NCBI GenBank assembly: GCA_026686845.1
Contig: JAIVEN010000022.1
Coordinates: 20,062,001-20,126,000 of the forward strand
Direction: 5' to 3'
DNA length: 64,000 nucleotides
From: Adenanthera pavonina
Taxonomy: Eukaryota; Streptophyta; Magnoliopsida; Fabales; Fabaceae
Numbering within the stretch: the stretch's first letter is position 1; each line of letters begins with the position of its first letter. Made by a program: the position numbers and the translations under genes. Under the pieces are notes generated by a model, which made no database searches, was not told the origin of the DNA, and was given only the letters and a program-made list of their open reading frames with translations. Of the stretch, positions 39,323-50,173 are shown in pieces.

Positions 39323-39789
39323 CAATAACAATAACAACAACAACAATAGCCTTATCATACTAATGTGAGGTCAGCTACATGGATTATACAACACTAATGG
39401 ACTCTATTAAATACCATATCTTCAGATAAATCATTTCTCAAGAGGTCATTCCTTATAACTTCCCTTAGTGTCCTTTTTAGTCTTCCTCTATACCTTTTAT
39501 TAAAGCTCCAAGCCATTTGATCAACTATCCTCACTGATTCATCTTACCCTCTTCTTTATACATGTCCAAACCATCTTAAATGATTTTCTACCATTTTCTC
39601 CTTAACAAGTGTTACACCACCTTTCCTTCGCATACATAGTCACTTCGTATTTTATCCAATTTTGTATGACCATATATCCGTCTTAACATTCAAATCTCTG
39701 CTATTCCCAATATTTCCTACCATATAACATCGCTGGCCTTATAGCTATTTGATAAAATTTTTCTTTAAGTTTAGTAGGTACCTTGCAAT
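39323..39789 (-). mobile_element. LINE, 3' part (reverse transcriptase C-terminus and 3' tail)
   Basis: On the minus strand this reads as the C-terminal part of a plant LINE reverse transcriptase: IAIRPAMLYG-like and ENHLRWFGH-like motifs, then RGR-like basic residues, with several stops. It ends in the familiar CATGTAGCTGACCTCACATT block followed by a TTG/TTA-repeat tail (39323-39345). The frame joins directly to 52034 across the Copia insertion. It is an untranslated relic. Confidence 0.85.
39785..39789. repeat. Copia target-site duplication, left copy
   Basis: GCAAT here against GCAGT at 52034-52038 (4 of 5). The uninterrupted LINE frame requires GCAGT, so the left copy carries a single transition. 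Confidence 0.8.
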
Positions 39790-41649
39790 TGTTAGCAAGG
39801 CTGACTTCCCAAGAGGGGGGTGAATTGGGAAGCTTGAAATTTTTCTGCACAAGGTTAAATAGATGAAGAAATCACAGTGAAACAAAAGCAATGTAAAAAC
39901 AGAGTAAGCTGAAAAGTAAGGATAAGGAGAAGAAGACTCAGTGATTTATCCTGGTTCGGTCTATCCACTTCACCTACGTCCAGTCCCCAAGACAACTCTT
40001 GAGATTTATCCACTATACAGCAAGAATTCAACGGGCTTCTTGCTAATGCCACAGTACACGAGTATGCTTTGTTTTTGGAGCTCTCTCAAACACTCTAAGC
40101 ACTTTCACAATGTGCTTCCCAATCCCCTTGTGATTTCCCCTCACAAGTAAATCTATCTTCCAGATGAAGAGTAGATTGTTTAGAAAGATATAACTCTCTT
40201 GAATAGAGTAGATATGAAGGTTAAAGTACAGATATTGAAGTTGAGAGGGTAAAAGCTTTTGAGAAGAAGATTCAGTAGAAATTCGGTATATACAAGTTTG
40301 ATTCGTTACCCACAACTTCAAATGATGTTATATTTATAGTTTTAGCTCTCAAATGTACGTTAGAGATAAAATCTATCCGTTGGGGAAGTTATCCAACGGT
40401 TACTCTGAAAAACTATCCGTTAACCAACCGCATTTAATACTTCTGACATACTGAAATTCGAATTTTGGTTGGTCAACAAACGAATTTCGAAGGAATCGAA
40501 GGTTAAAGCTTCCAACGTAGAAAAACAAAGTTCGTCTGTTCGAGAAGTGAAATTCAAATTTTGAAACTTGTAAAATGTTTTCACGTTGTGACATATGAAT
40601 TTTCAAGAAGAAAGTTTTTCTGTTAAGAATGAATAGTGTTTTCAATTTTCTACAGTGTCCTCGAAATTTGAATTTTGGAAGCCCAAAATTCGGCTGTCCA
40701 TTGAACGTTCAAAGACGCACAGTAGATCACTTTCTTCGAAATTCAAATTTTGAAAGGGTGAAATTCGTCTGTCAGAGAGACTCTTTTCAGACTAACTTCA
40801 ACATTCGAATGTTACAAGACTTGTCATTCGTATGTCAATGTTTCATTTCAACAGACTCAAAAACATAGCTTCTGAAATTCGAATTTTAGTATTCAAAGTT
40901 CGTCTGTCAGAGAGCAGTTTTGAAACTTAATTTATTCTTGATTTCAGATAAACTTTAACATTGTTTTAGACAAATTTCTTCTATTTTCTCAAGTTGTATT
41001 TTGTCTAAAATTTGAATTTTGAAAACTCAAAGTTCGTCTGTCTCAGAGAAGCTCCTTTCAGACTTATATGAAAATTTGAATATTGGAAAGCCAAAGTTCG
41101 TCTGTCAGAGAGCATTTTTCAAACTCAATTTTTTCTTGATTTCAGATGAACTTTAACATAGTTTCAAACAAATTTTTTTGGTTTTCACAAACTGCATTTT
41201 ATCTGAAATTCGAATTTTGAATGTGTGAAGTTCGTCTGTCATAAAAAGGCTTCTTTCAATCTTGGATGAAAATTCAAATTTTGGAGAATCAAAATTCGTC
41301 TGACAGAGAGACATCTCTTCAGACTTATTCAGTTTTAGCTCGAAATTTGAATTTCCAAAGGCAAAGTTCAAATTTCCAACATGACAGTTCAGTTTAAACT
41401 TTCAAACTTCGTCTATTTGTGGGTATTTTTCAAATAAGTCAAGATTTAACATAAAATCAAGGTTTGAAAACATCTTTTCTTCAAATCAAAATCTTTTACC
41501 CATTCATAACTAAAAACAAAAGATTCTACAAAAGATCTAGCAGCAAATACTCTTCAAATTCTTCACTTGAAGCACTTTGATCTCCTTTGATATCTTCAAT
41601 CCAAGCTCTTGGATGTTGGTTTGGAATCATCAAAACTCTTGATTCAATA
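39790..41649 (-). repeat. Copia 3' LTR
   Basis: 1,860 bp, the same length as the 5' LTR at 50174-52033. It starts TGTTAGCAAGGCTGAC and ends TTGATTCAATA on the plus strand. The pair differ by scattered substitutions, mostly transitions, and no indel changes the total length. About ten copies of AAATTCGAATTT-like and GTTCGTCTGTC-like motifs fill 40440-41420. Confidence 0.95.
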
Positions 41650-41663
41650 TTCTCCCCCTTTTT
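41650..41663 (-). promoter_or_regulatory. Copia polypurine tract
   Basis: The minus strand reads AAAAAGGGGGAGAA immediately before the 3' LTR. This is the primer site for plus-strand DNA synthesis. Confidence 0.9.
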
Positions 41664-41945
41664 GATGATGACAAAACAACTCACAAACTGGATTAGTACT
41701 TGGGTTTGCTTTCACAAGCTCCGCCTCAACATATGCATAAGATATCATATCCAACAGATTAAGTGAAGAGATTCAAGGCACAAAACATTGCAACTAAGAA
41801 GTTCATTCATTTAATCAATGGTTGCAATACATACTTCAGTCGAAGATCAATTCTCAAAACATAAAGAATAATCATCAAAACAAAAACAAGATGCAAGCAA
41901 TCACAACAAAATACAACAGGAAGATTCAGCCTAAGTCCTAATCAA

Positions 41946-44182
41946 TCACTTCTTCTTTGGCTTAGTCTTCTTGCTGTATGACTTTCCTTTCCCGGATGAC
42001 TCAACAGATTTTCCAGCTTGCTTGGTCCCAGTTTGCTTTGTCTTCTCCCCCTTTTTGGCATCATCAGAAAGCCCAACAAAGTCCATTGGAGGAGGAATCT
42101 GAGAGATAGGAACAGCACGAAGAGGGACAGGAGCAAAAGGAATCTCTGGCTGAACTGGTGCAGGAGGCTCAGCAGGCTCAGGGCTAGGTTCTTCATCACC
42201 ATCATCATCAGAGACCTCAAGCAGCTCTTGTATTTCCTGCCTAGAAAGAGCTAGTCGAGCTCTCTGTTCCTCTGAAAGTCCATAAGTAGCAAGAGAATGA
42301 GAGGCTAGTTCAGCAGGAGGAAACATTTCTTCAAGCCTTCTCCTTTGAGCTTGCAGTAGAGCATTGTGAGCAATAGCTTCAAAATCAATAATAGGCACAA
42401 TGCTCCTTTCCTCATTGAGTGTAGCTTGCAGAAATGGTGAAGCAGATATGGATGCCACTAGCTGCTTAACTTGCTCAGTTTCTTGGGTGGAAAGGATAAA
42501 GTCTTGAGCAACTGCTTCACTAGGCTCAAGAGGGCTTGACTCCTCCAGACCATCTTCCTCTATGCCATAGTCCAGGGGAGGACTAAGACTTGCCTCATTG
42601 CTGGAGGCCTTTAGGGTACTTTCTGTGCCAGCTGGTTCAGATTCTTGTGCCTCAACACCAGGAACAGGAGAAGCCATTTCAAATGAACTTGGAGGCACAG
42701 GGGATGGAGACAGAGTAGGCTCAGGGACACCAAGCTGAGGTGGAGCTGAAGTGGTAGGAATTGCATTTCTTATTTCTTCATAAGCATCAGCCACCACTTT
42801 CATATTCACAGCCAACTGATGGATCTGATTTTGCAGGTGAGCAAATTTGACATTTTGCTCATCCCGAATGCTGAGAATGAGTGTTGACAAACTGTCAAAC
42901 AACTCAGTGATCTTGGTTGGCTTGGCCCGTGAGGAGGGAGTGGAAGGAGGGTGAGTAGGCCTGGAGGGAGATGGAATTGGCTGAGAAGGCTGAGGTACAG
43001 ATCTACCAGGGGCCTCAGAAGTGCCTTCTTGTTGGAGGGAAGCATTAGCAGCAAAGAACAAATCTTCAGATTTCCCTGCTCCCTTTCCAACCCATCTTCC
43101 TTCATCTCTTTCAATACCCATCCTTTGCAGTTCCTCTTCTTTGAATGCCTCTGTGAGTTCCCCTTTCCCCTTTTCAATGTGTTGAATCCTAGCATACTGC
43201 AGGATTCTTGAAATAATTGCTGCATAGGGGAGTGTGGAATCCTTCCTCTGATCCCTAGCCTTTATCATACGTTAGAGGATGATATGACCCATATTGATTA
43301 GCTTCCCACGTATGATAGCTGTCATTACATGAGTCTTTGCCCTGGTTATTAGATTGAAGCTTCCACCTTTGTTGAATATGATCCTGGACTCTATGTAGTG
43401 CAGGATCCTCACTTGAACACTGAGGTCTGTGGGCTTCAACAGATTTATTGTTGGCCTATTCTCCCTTCTTCTGAATAAGGTGTTCAAGATGGTGCTCTTT
43501 TTATGATTCAGAATGGAGCCACCTTCTTCATCAGCTGTGCTTGCCTCGTCCATATACCCAGAGGCTGTGATGTCAATTTTCAGCCATCTTGTCCTGGGAT
43601 TTCCAGCACTTCATTGAATGTTTCATCAGCAAGCCAAATAGTCCTTGATCTCAAGTTGACCTCCCATTTCATTTTCTTGCTGTTGTATTGAAGAGAGGCA
43701 TACCAAGTCTTTACTACCGCATCGTCATATTTTTCAGCAATTTCCAACAAATTCTTGTATCTTAACAACCATATTCCAGCATCAAAGTTGTTAGATATTA
43801 AGAATTGTTCCATATTCACACAGTGAGGCTTGATTACCTTTTTGCTGGCAAACTTGGTAGAATATTCTTCTTGAATCTCAGGAGTGCTCCAGAGTGGTAG
43901 TGTAGTTAGTTGGTACTCTCCAGATTCTGTAGAAGAGGAGGAAGCAACAGCAGCAGTATCAGCAGAAACAGGAACTGAAGGTTCTGTAGTTTTCTGTGAG
44001 GAGGGTCCTGCTTTTTGTGAATCTGCCTTGGATGATGATTTCTGGCGTTTGGAAGGTGTTGCTTTACCGGGTTCGACCTTTCTCTTGGATTTCTCTCCTT
44101 CCTTGGTAGCATATTGAGATCTTACTGCTCTTTTTGGCCGAGCTCCAGCTTTCCCTGCTTAAGGATTCTTGACTCTCGCCAT
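41946..44182 (-). pseudogene. Copia third ORF (plant-transposon-protein-like domain), broken
   Basis: It lies between pol and the 3' LTR in the same sense as pol. It starts at the ATG ending at 44182 with an early in-frame TAA seven codons later. A basic, Ser/Lys-rich N-terminus (to about 43900) is followed by a domain resembling the 'putative plant transposon protein' family of retrotransposon ORFs (about 43850-43200, with TWYASLQYN and LPYAAIISRIL segments). It ends in a Pro/Ser/Glu-rich tail with a short helical stretch and a basic Lys-rich C-terminus at 41946. A frameshift falls between 43580 and 43553, and stops fall at 43580 and 43269. Total reach is about 745 codons. The function of such ORFs is unknown. 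In Sireviruses an ORF at this position is often called envelope-like, but no clear transmembrane or signal segment is visible here. Confidence 0.75.
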
Positions 44183-44189
44183 TTCTCGG

Positions 44190-45178
44190 TTGAATGTTGC
44201 AGAATTTGGCTGAGAATAGGTTTATAGGGTGCGAAATGAAGTTTAAACGGTGGGAAATGACGGTTTTTGGATAGGATTTAAGAGGATTAAAGAGAGGATC
44301 AGAACAGACTCAGAGGAGTTACAAATAGGGTTGCATCTGTTCTTTGGAAAGCCGTTAGATTTAACGTTTGTAACAGTCTGATAGACGAATTTTGAGGGGT
44401 CAAAATTCAAACTTCGGGCAGTTACAAGTTAAATCATTCAGCAAAGCTTTACTGACAGACAAATTTTCTTCTGAAAGTTCATCTAACAGTGGCTTGGAAC
44501 AAGCAATACAAGCACAACAGACAAATTTTGTTCCAACAAAGTTTGAATGTTGATGAGTAAACAACAGGCAACCAACAAAGCATCAAGCAATAGATGAATT
44601 AAGCATGCAGAACTTCATCTTTCAAGCATTCAACAAGAAGAACATGATTCAACAGACGAATTTTGAGCTGAAAATTCAAATTTTTCAACTTTTGTAAAGG
44701 CTGTCCAACATTCGTATGTTAAGAAGTGAAAATTAGTATAACAGTGATGGACAATCATAACTGTGAAATTTTTGTTTTTGAAAATTCGAACTTCCAAGAT
44801 TCAACAGACGAATTTCGAGGCATCACCGAGAACTGTTCCAAGGCTTAACAGGCTGAAGTTCATCTGTTAGTCAACCGAAATTCGAATGTTAACCACGTTG
44901 ACCATTTCAAAAGCACAGTTTATGAAGCAAAATACGTCTAACACACATTAAAATATGAATTTCATCTTTAAAAACTTACAGAATGGATCTAGAACTTAGA
45001 ATTTTCATCATTTACTTCACTTTTTGGTTGTTCCATTCTGGTGTGCTCCAATCTTCAAGTTTATTGTCATTGAATCTTATGGGGAGCACCTGCAACTTAA
45101 ATTAAACATACTCCGATGCTAAAGTTAGAATTAATCTTAAAGATGAAACCTTTGAAAACAAGATTGCACGAGAATAAC
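44190..45178. repeat. Copia spacer with LTR-like palindromic motifs
   Basis: About 1 kb of untranslated sequence between pol and the third ORF carries GACGAATTTTGAG, AAAATTCAAAT, GAAATTCGAATG and AGTTCATCTGTTAG blocks. These are the same vocabulary as the LTRs, with many copies in the inverse orientation relative to the flanking LTRs. Confidence 0.75.
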
Positions 45179-48100
45179 TTACAGTTCACTGGGATTTACC
45201 ATACCCAATGCTCTTCTTATTTTGCAATGCCTGTCTTCTAATAGAGGCTTTGTGAGTATATCAGCAACTTGATTCTCTGTTGGGATGTACTCCAGCTTAA
45301 CTTCTCCTTTCAAAACGTGATCCTTTATGAAATGGTGCCTAACTTCAATATGTTTCATCCTTGAATGCATGACAAGATTCTTGGTAATATTTATGGCACT
45401 TTGGTTGTCATACATGATTGGTATCTCTTTCATTTTAACCTCAAGATCTTCAAGCTGCTGCTTCATCCAGATGACTTGGGCACAACAGCTTCCAGCTGCA
45501 ACATACTCAGCTTCTACAGTGGATAGGGCCACACTGTTTTGCTTTTTGTTGAACCATGAAACCAGGGATCCTCCAAGAAACTGACAAGTTCCACTTGTGC
45601 TTTTTCTGTCAGTTTTGGATCCTGCAAAATCAGTATCAGTGTATCCTTTGAGATCTTCTCCATTGCCCTTTGGATACAAAAGATCCATCTGTGATGTTCT
45701 AATAAGATATCTGAAAATTCTTTTCACAGTTGTTGCATGGATTTCTTTGGGACATGATTGGTACCTTGCACACATATAGACACTGAACATAATGTCAGGT
45801 CTGCTGGCAGTTAAGTACAGCAGGGATCCAATCATTCTTCTGTCCTGAGTAATATCAAATATCTTCCCATTCTCATCCATGTCCAGTTTGGTTGCAGTAG
45901 CCATTGGTGTTTGCATTGGCTTGGCATTCTCCATTCCAAACTTCTTAAGCAGCTCCTTTAGATACTTGGATTGACTGAGGAAGATACCATCATCAAGCTG
46001 TCTAATTTGCGGTCCAAGAAAGAAGTTGAGTTCACCCATCATGGACATCTCGAATTCTCCCTGCATTAACTTAGAAAATTTCTTGCAAAGAGCTTCATTA
46101 GTAGCACCGAAAATAATATCATCAACATAGATTTGAACAATTAGTAAATCTTTATTTTCTTTCTTAGTGAATAAAGTTGTGTCAACTTTGCCTCTATTGA
46201 ACCCTTTTTCAGCTAGAAAATTGCTCAATCTATCATACCATGCTCTAGGGGCTTGTTTTAAACTATAAAGAGCTTTCTTCAGTTTATAAACATGGTTTGG
46301 TTTTGTAGAATCCTCAAAACTTGGAGGTTAATCTACATAAACCTCTTCCATGATATATCCATTTAGAAAGGAACTCTTTACATTCATTTGATACAGTAAA
46401 ATATTCTTCATGCATGCATATGCTAGCAGTATTCTTATAGCTTCTAATCTAGCTACTGGTGCAAAGGTTTCTTCAAAATCAATACCTTCTTCCTGATTAT
46501 ACCCTTTAGCAACCAGTCTAGCTTTATTTCTGATTATTGTTCCAGATTCATCAAGTTTATTTTTGAAAACCCATTTGGTACCAATGACAGGATGATTTTT
46601 GGGCCTAGGCACTAAGTCCCAGACTTGATTTCTTTCAAACTGATTTAGTTCATCTTCCATATCCAAAGTCCAGTATTCATCAGTTAAGGCTTCTTCAGCA
46701 CATTTGGGTTCATTTTGAGAAATGAAAGCACAGTTGAGCATTTGATCCCTTAACTGTTTTCTGGTTTTGACTCTCTCTTGAACATTCCCTATTGCTTGAT
46801 CAATAGGATGATTCCTTTGATATCTCCAAGCTCTAGGGAGTTCTTGAGATGTTTATTCATTATTTTCTTCATCAAACTCTTGCTCCTAGATATCTTCCTC
46901 TATGTTAACAGATTCAGATATCTTTGGAGGTTCAATTTTACTTTTATCAGAAATGCCCAGTTTTTCAAAGTTGAAAGCAAGATCATCCTTATTGGTAACA
47001 TGTTTTGAAACAGTTTCATTTTCAATGAAGACCGCATGCACAGATTCTTCTACCACATTTGATCTTTTATTATAAACTCTATATGCCTTACTCATACTAG
47101 AATAGCCCAGAAATATACCTTCATCGGATTTGGCATCAAACTTACCCAGATTTTCTTTCCCATTGTTATGAATGAAGCATTTGCATCCGAACACATAGAG
47201 ATGGGACAGATTTGGATTTCTTCCCTTGTAAAGCTCGTATGGAGTCTTCCCAAGGATTGGTCTGATGTAGGCTCTGTTTATGATGTAGCTTGTTGTATTC
47301 ACTGCATCAGCCCAGAGCACTTGAGAGAGTTCCTTCTCATTCAGCATAGCTTTGGCCATCTCTCCAATAGTTCTGTTCTTCCTTTCTACTACCCCATTCT
47401 GTTGAGGGGTCCTTGGAGCTGAGAAGTTGTGGTCAATCCCATGCTCATTGCAGTACTCCAGAAAGTATGAGTTTTCAAACTCTCCTCCATGATCTGACCT
47501 GATTGACACAATAGAAATACCTTTCTCATTTTGCACTTTCTTAGCTAAGGTTACAAATGCATCAAAGGTATCACTTTTAGAGGAAAGAAATAATGTCCAA
47601 GTGAATCTAGAATAGTCATCTACAATTACAAGCACATACAGGTTACCACCAAGACTTTTCACCCTAGATGGTCCAATTAAGTCCATATGCAGTAATTCAA
47701 GTGGTCTAGTTGTGGTAACTACATTCTTAGATCTAAAAGATGATTTAGTTTGTTTCCCTTTTATGCATGCATCACATTCTTTGTCCTTTTCAAAAGATAT
47801 TTTTGGCAGACCAGTTACTAGCTCATTTTTAATCAGTTTAGACAATTGATTCATGTTAACATGAGCTAACCTCCTATGCCATAACCAACCATCATTATCT
47901 TGACTAATTAAACATACAAAATCCAAGGGAGGAAGTTCATCAAGATCAATAGTATAATAGTTACCATACCTTTGAGCTTTGAGGATTACTTTGTGATCAC
48001 TTTTTCTAATGACTAGGCAAAACTTTGAGTCAAACAGTACCCAATTTCCTTTATCACAGGTCTAACTCATGCTCAGCAAATTGTGGTTGAGGCCAATCAC

Positions 48101-48310
48101 AAACAGCACCTCTTCAATGGATGTTTCTGGATTTTTGCCCACAATGCCAATACCAACAACTTTGCCATATTGATCACCTCCAAAGGTCACCTTTCTTCCT
48201 TTCTTGTCTCTAAGGGTGATGAACTTCTCCTTATCACCAGTCATGTGACTTGAGCAAGCACTGTCCATATACCATTTGTTGCTTTTCTCAGCTTTGAGAT
48301 AGACCTGCAA
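45179..48310 (-). pseudogene. Copia pol: protease, integrase, reverse transcriptase, RNase H (broken)
   Basis: Protease shows WYMDSACSSHMTGD (DSA in place of DSG). GAG-pre-integrase has HRRLAHVN and CDAC. The integrase core keeps its acidic residues in MDLIGP, IRSDHGGEF and VVERKNR. Reverse transcriptase keeps YVDDI (about 46115), but its first catalytic Asp is replaced by Asn in QMNVKSSFLNG (about 46390). RNase H has GYTDTDFAG and STVEAEYVA. The whole pol lies in one frame with three internal stops, at 48062-48064 (family Gln), 46886-46888 and 46328-46330 (family Gln). Pol is shifted relative to gag. The stops and the Asp-to-Asn change are explained by transitions, so decay is by point mutation, not deletion. 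Confidence 0.93.
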
Positions 48311-48318
48311 AATAATGT

Positions 48319-50118
48319 TTATGTTTTCCTTTTAGGTATCCAAATTTGCTTGGGTCCTTTTTGGTCAATAGATTTTTCCCTAGATGCAGATGTGACTTTG
48401 GGAACCCATTTAACTTTCCTGCCAAGTCCTTTTTTCTTTAAAGCGCAGGAACTGGAAATATGTCCCTTTTTGTTACAGAAATGACAGGTAGTGAAAGGAC
48501 TGCTAGATTGAGAAGCAGGAAGAAAACAATGCAGATAATACTTTTGTCTAGCATGCCTTGGTTGATCATATGTGTCAATGTGAGGTGATGCATTATTTTT
48601 CTTTTTATTGCTCTCAGCATGCACAAAATGTCTCATATATGCATTCTAGTTTTTCTTCCTAATCTTTTCCTTGACAGCACATGGATCATAGCCAAGACCA
48701 GCTTTTCCTTGTGATATTCTTTGGCTCCCCATCAAGGCAAGCAACATATCTTTACCTCTAGTGAGCCTAGACATGCTTTTAACTAAATAATCATTAGTTT
48801 GCTTAAGTTCAGTGCATGAAGTACAGCAAACAGATTCAGTAGTAGGTAAAGAGGCAATTTCAGAAACTATGCTTTGAGATTCCAGCTTATTTATCTTTTT
48901 CTTTGCCAATTTCAGTTCTTTAGCAACTTTAATGAATTCCTCATGAAGCTCATGAAATGCATCGAGTAATTCAGAATAAGAAGGTTCAGATTCATATACC
49001 TCTTCTTCCTGATCACTGCTGCATGAGGGTGTGGCTTCTTCAGAAGCAAGTGCCATCAGACAAATATTGGCAATCTTATCCTCATCTTCTTCTTCCTCAT
49101 CTCAGCTGTTGCCCCAAATAGATGAGATGTAGGTTTTCTTCTTCTTCCCTTTGTCAGCAACTTTCTTTTCTTTTTCTTGCTTCTTGAGGAATTGGGGGAA
49201 GTCCCACTTTATGTGTCCTTGCTTCTTGCACTCATAGCAAGTCACAGGTTCTTTTGCCTCTTTCTTGCTTTCTCCAGCAGCTCCCTTCTTGAAGAATCTC
49301 TTGTTCTTCTTCTTGCTGTAGAATCTTCCGAAGTTTCTGACCATCATAGCCGGAGTTTCCTCATCCAGCTCATCTCCTTCGTCAGATTCTTCTTCCTTTT
49401 CATCAGCAGCTTTGAGGGCAAGGCCTTTCTTGTTTCTGTCCAGCCCAGCTTCCTTGAGAGCTTTGATTTTTCCTTCATACTCCTCAAGGCTACCGAAGAA
49501 AGCTGTGACAAAGGCCATTGATTCTCCTTTGGCTTCTTCTATTGCTGTCACCTTGGGCTGCCATTCCAGAGGGAGAGCTCTGAGTATCTTTCTTACTTTC
49601 TCAGACTGATTGTATTCCTTTCCCAGGCTCTTCAGTTGATTCACAATGAGAGCAAATCTCTTTTGGAGCTCCTTTACAGTTTCTCCTTCAACCATTCTGA
49701 AGCTTTCATACTCCCCAATGCATGTGTTCAGTCTGTTCTCCCTGACTCCAGATTTTCCTTCATGTGCAATCTGCAGAGTATCCCACATTCCTTTTGCAGT
49801 GGTGCATTGTGAGACTCTGTAGAATTCACCCTGGTTCAGGGCAGTGACTAAACAATGCTTTGCTTTGAAATTCAGTAGGACTCTCCTTCTGTCTTCATCA
49901 TTCCACTCTGCTTCTAGCTTCTTTTTGTGTCTTCCATCTTCAGTTAGAGCCATTGGGACGAAATCTCCTTTTTCAATGACTGACCAGATGTCAAGATCAA
50001 TTGATTGGAGGTAGATTTGCATCCTCATCTTCCAGTACCCATAATGCTATCCACTGAAGCCTGGTGGTCTGTTAGTGTTGTTCCCTTCAGGAAGTATACT
50101 CTCTCCAAAGCCAGCCAT
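48319..50118 (-). pseudogene. Copia gag, broken
   Basis: The likely start is the ATG ending at 50118 (MAGFGESILPEG), about 40 nt after the PBS. A stop lies about 24 codons in, just before YWKMRMQIYLQ. The UBN2-type gag core covers about 50028-49400. The first CCHC knuckle is CYECKKQGHIKWDF, with the last Cys replaced by Phe. A second knuckle, CHFCNKKGHISSSC, is intact near 48450. In-frame stops fall at 49102-49104 and 48646-48648, and the frame ends at 48319. Apart from the stops it stays in one frame. Confidence 0.9.
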
Positions 50119-50159
50119 CTTTGTTCCCGGACTGTAAAATCCTTTGAATGGGAATCCGT

Positions 50160-50171
50160 GCTTTGATACCA
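50160..50171 (-). promoter_or_regulatory. Copia primer binding site
   Basis: The minus strand reads TGGTATCAAAGC two bases inside the 5' LTR. It is complementary to the 3' end of initiator tRNA-Met (family consensus TGGTATCAGAGC). Confidence 0.92.
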
Positions 50172-50173
50172 CT

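Noticed and set aside
39941..40868. Frames inside the left LTR, repeated at 50325-51201
   Set aside because: They arise from the repetitive LTR text, occur at the same place in both LTRs and carry no domain.
40440..41420. Regularly spaced GTTCGTCTGTCAGAG repeats resembling a CRISPR-like array
   Set aside because: Repeats are degenerate, spacing is irregular, they lie inside retrotransposon LTRs, and the genome is a plant's.
42951..43211. Plus-strand frames across the Copia coding region
   Set aside because: These are antisense shadows of the Copia third ORF, and the same applies to plus-strand frames over gag and pol (45.3-49.6 kb).
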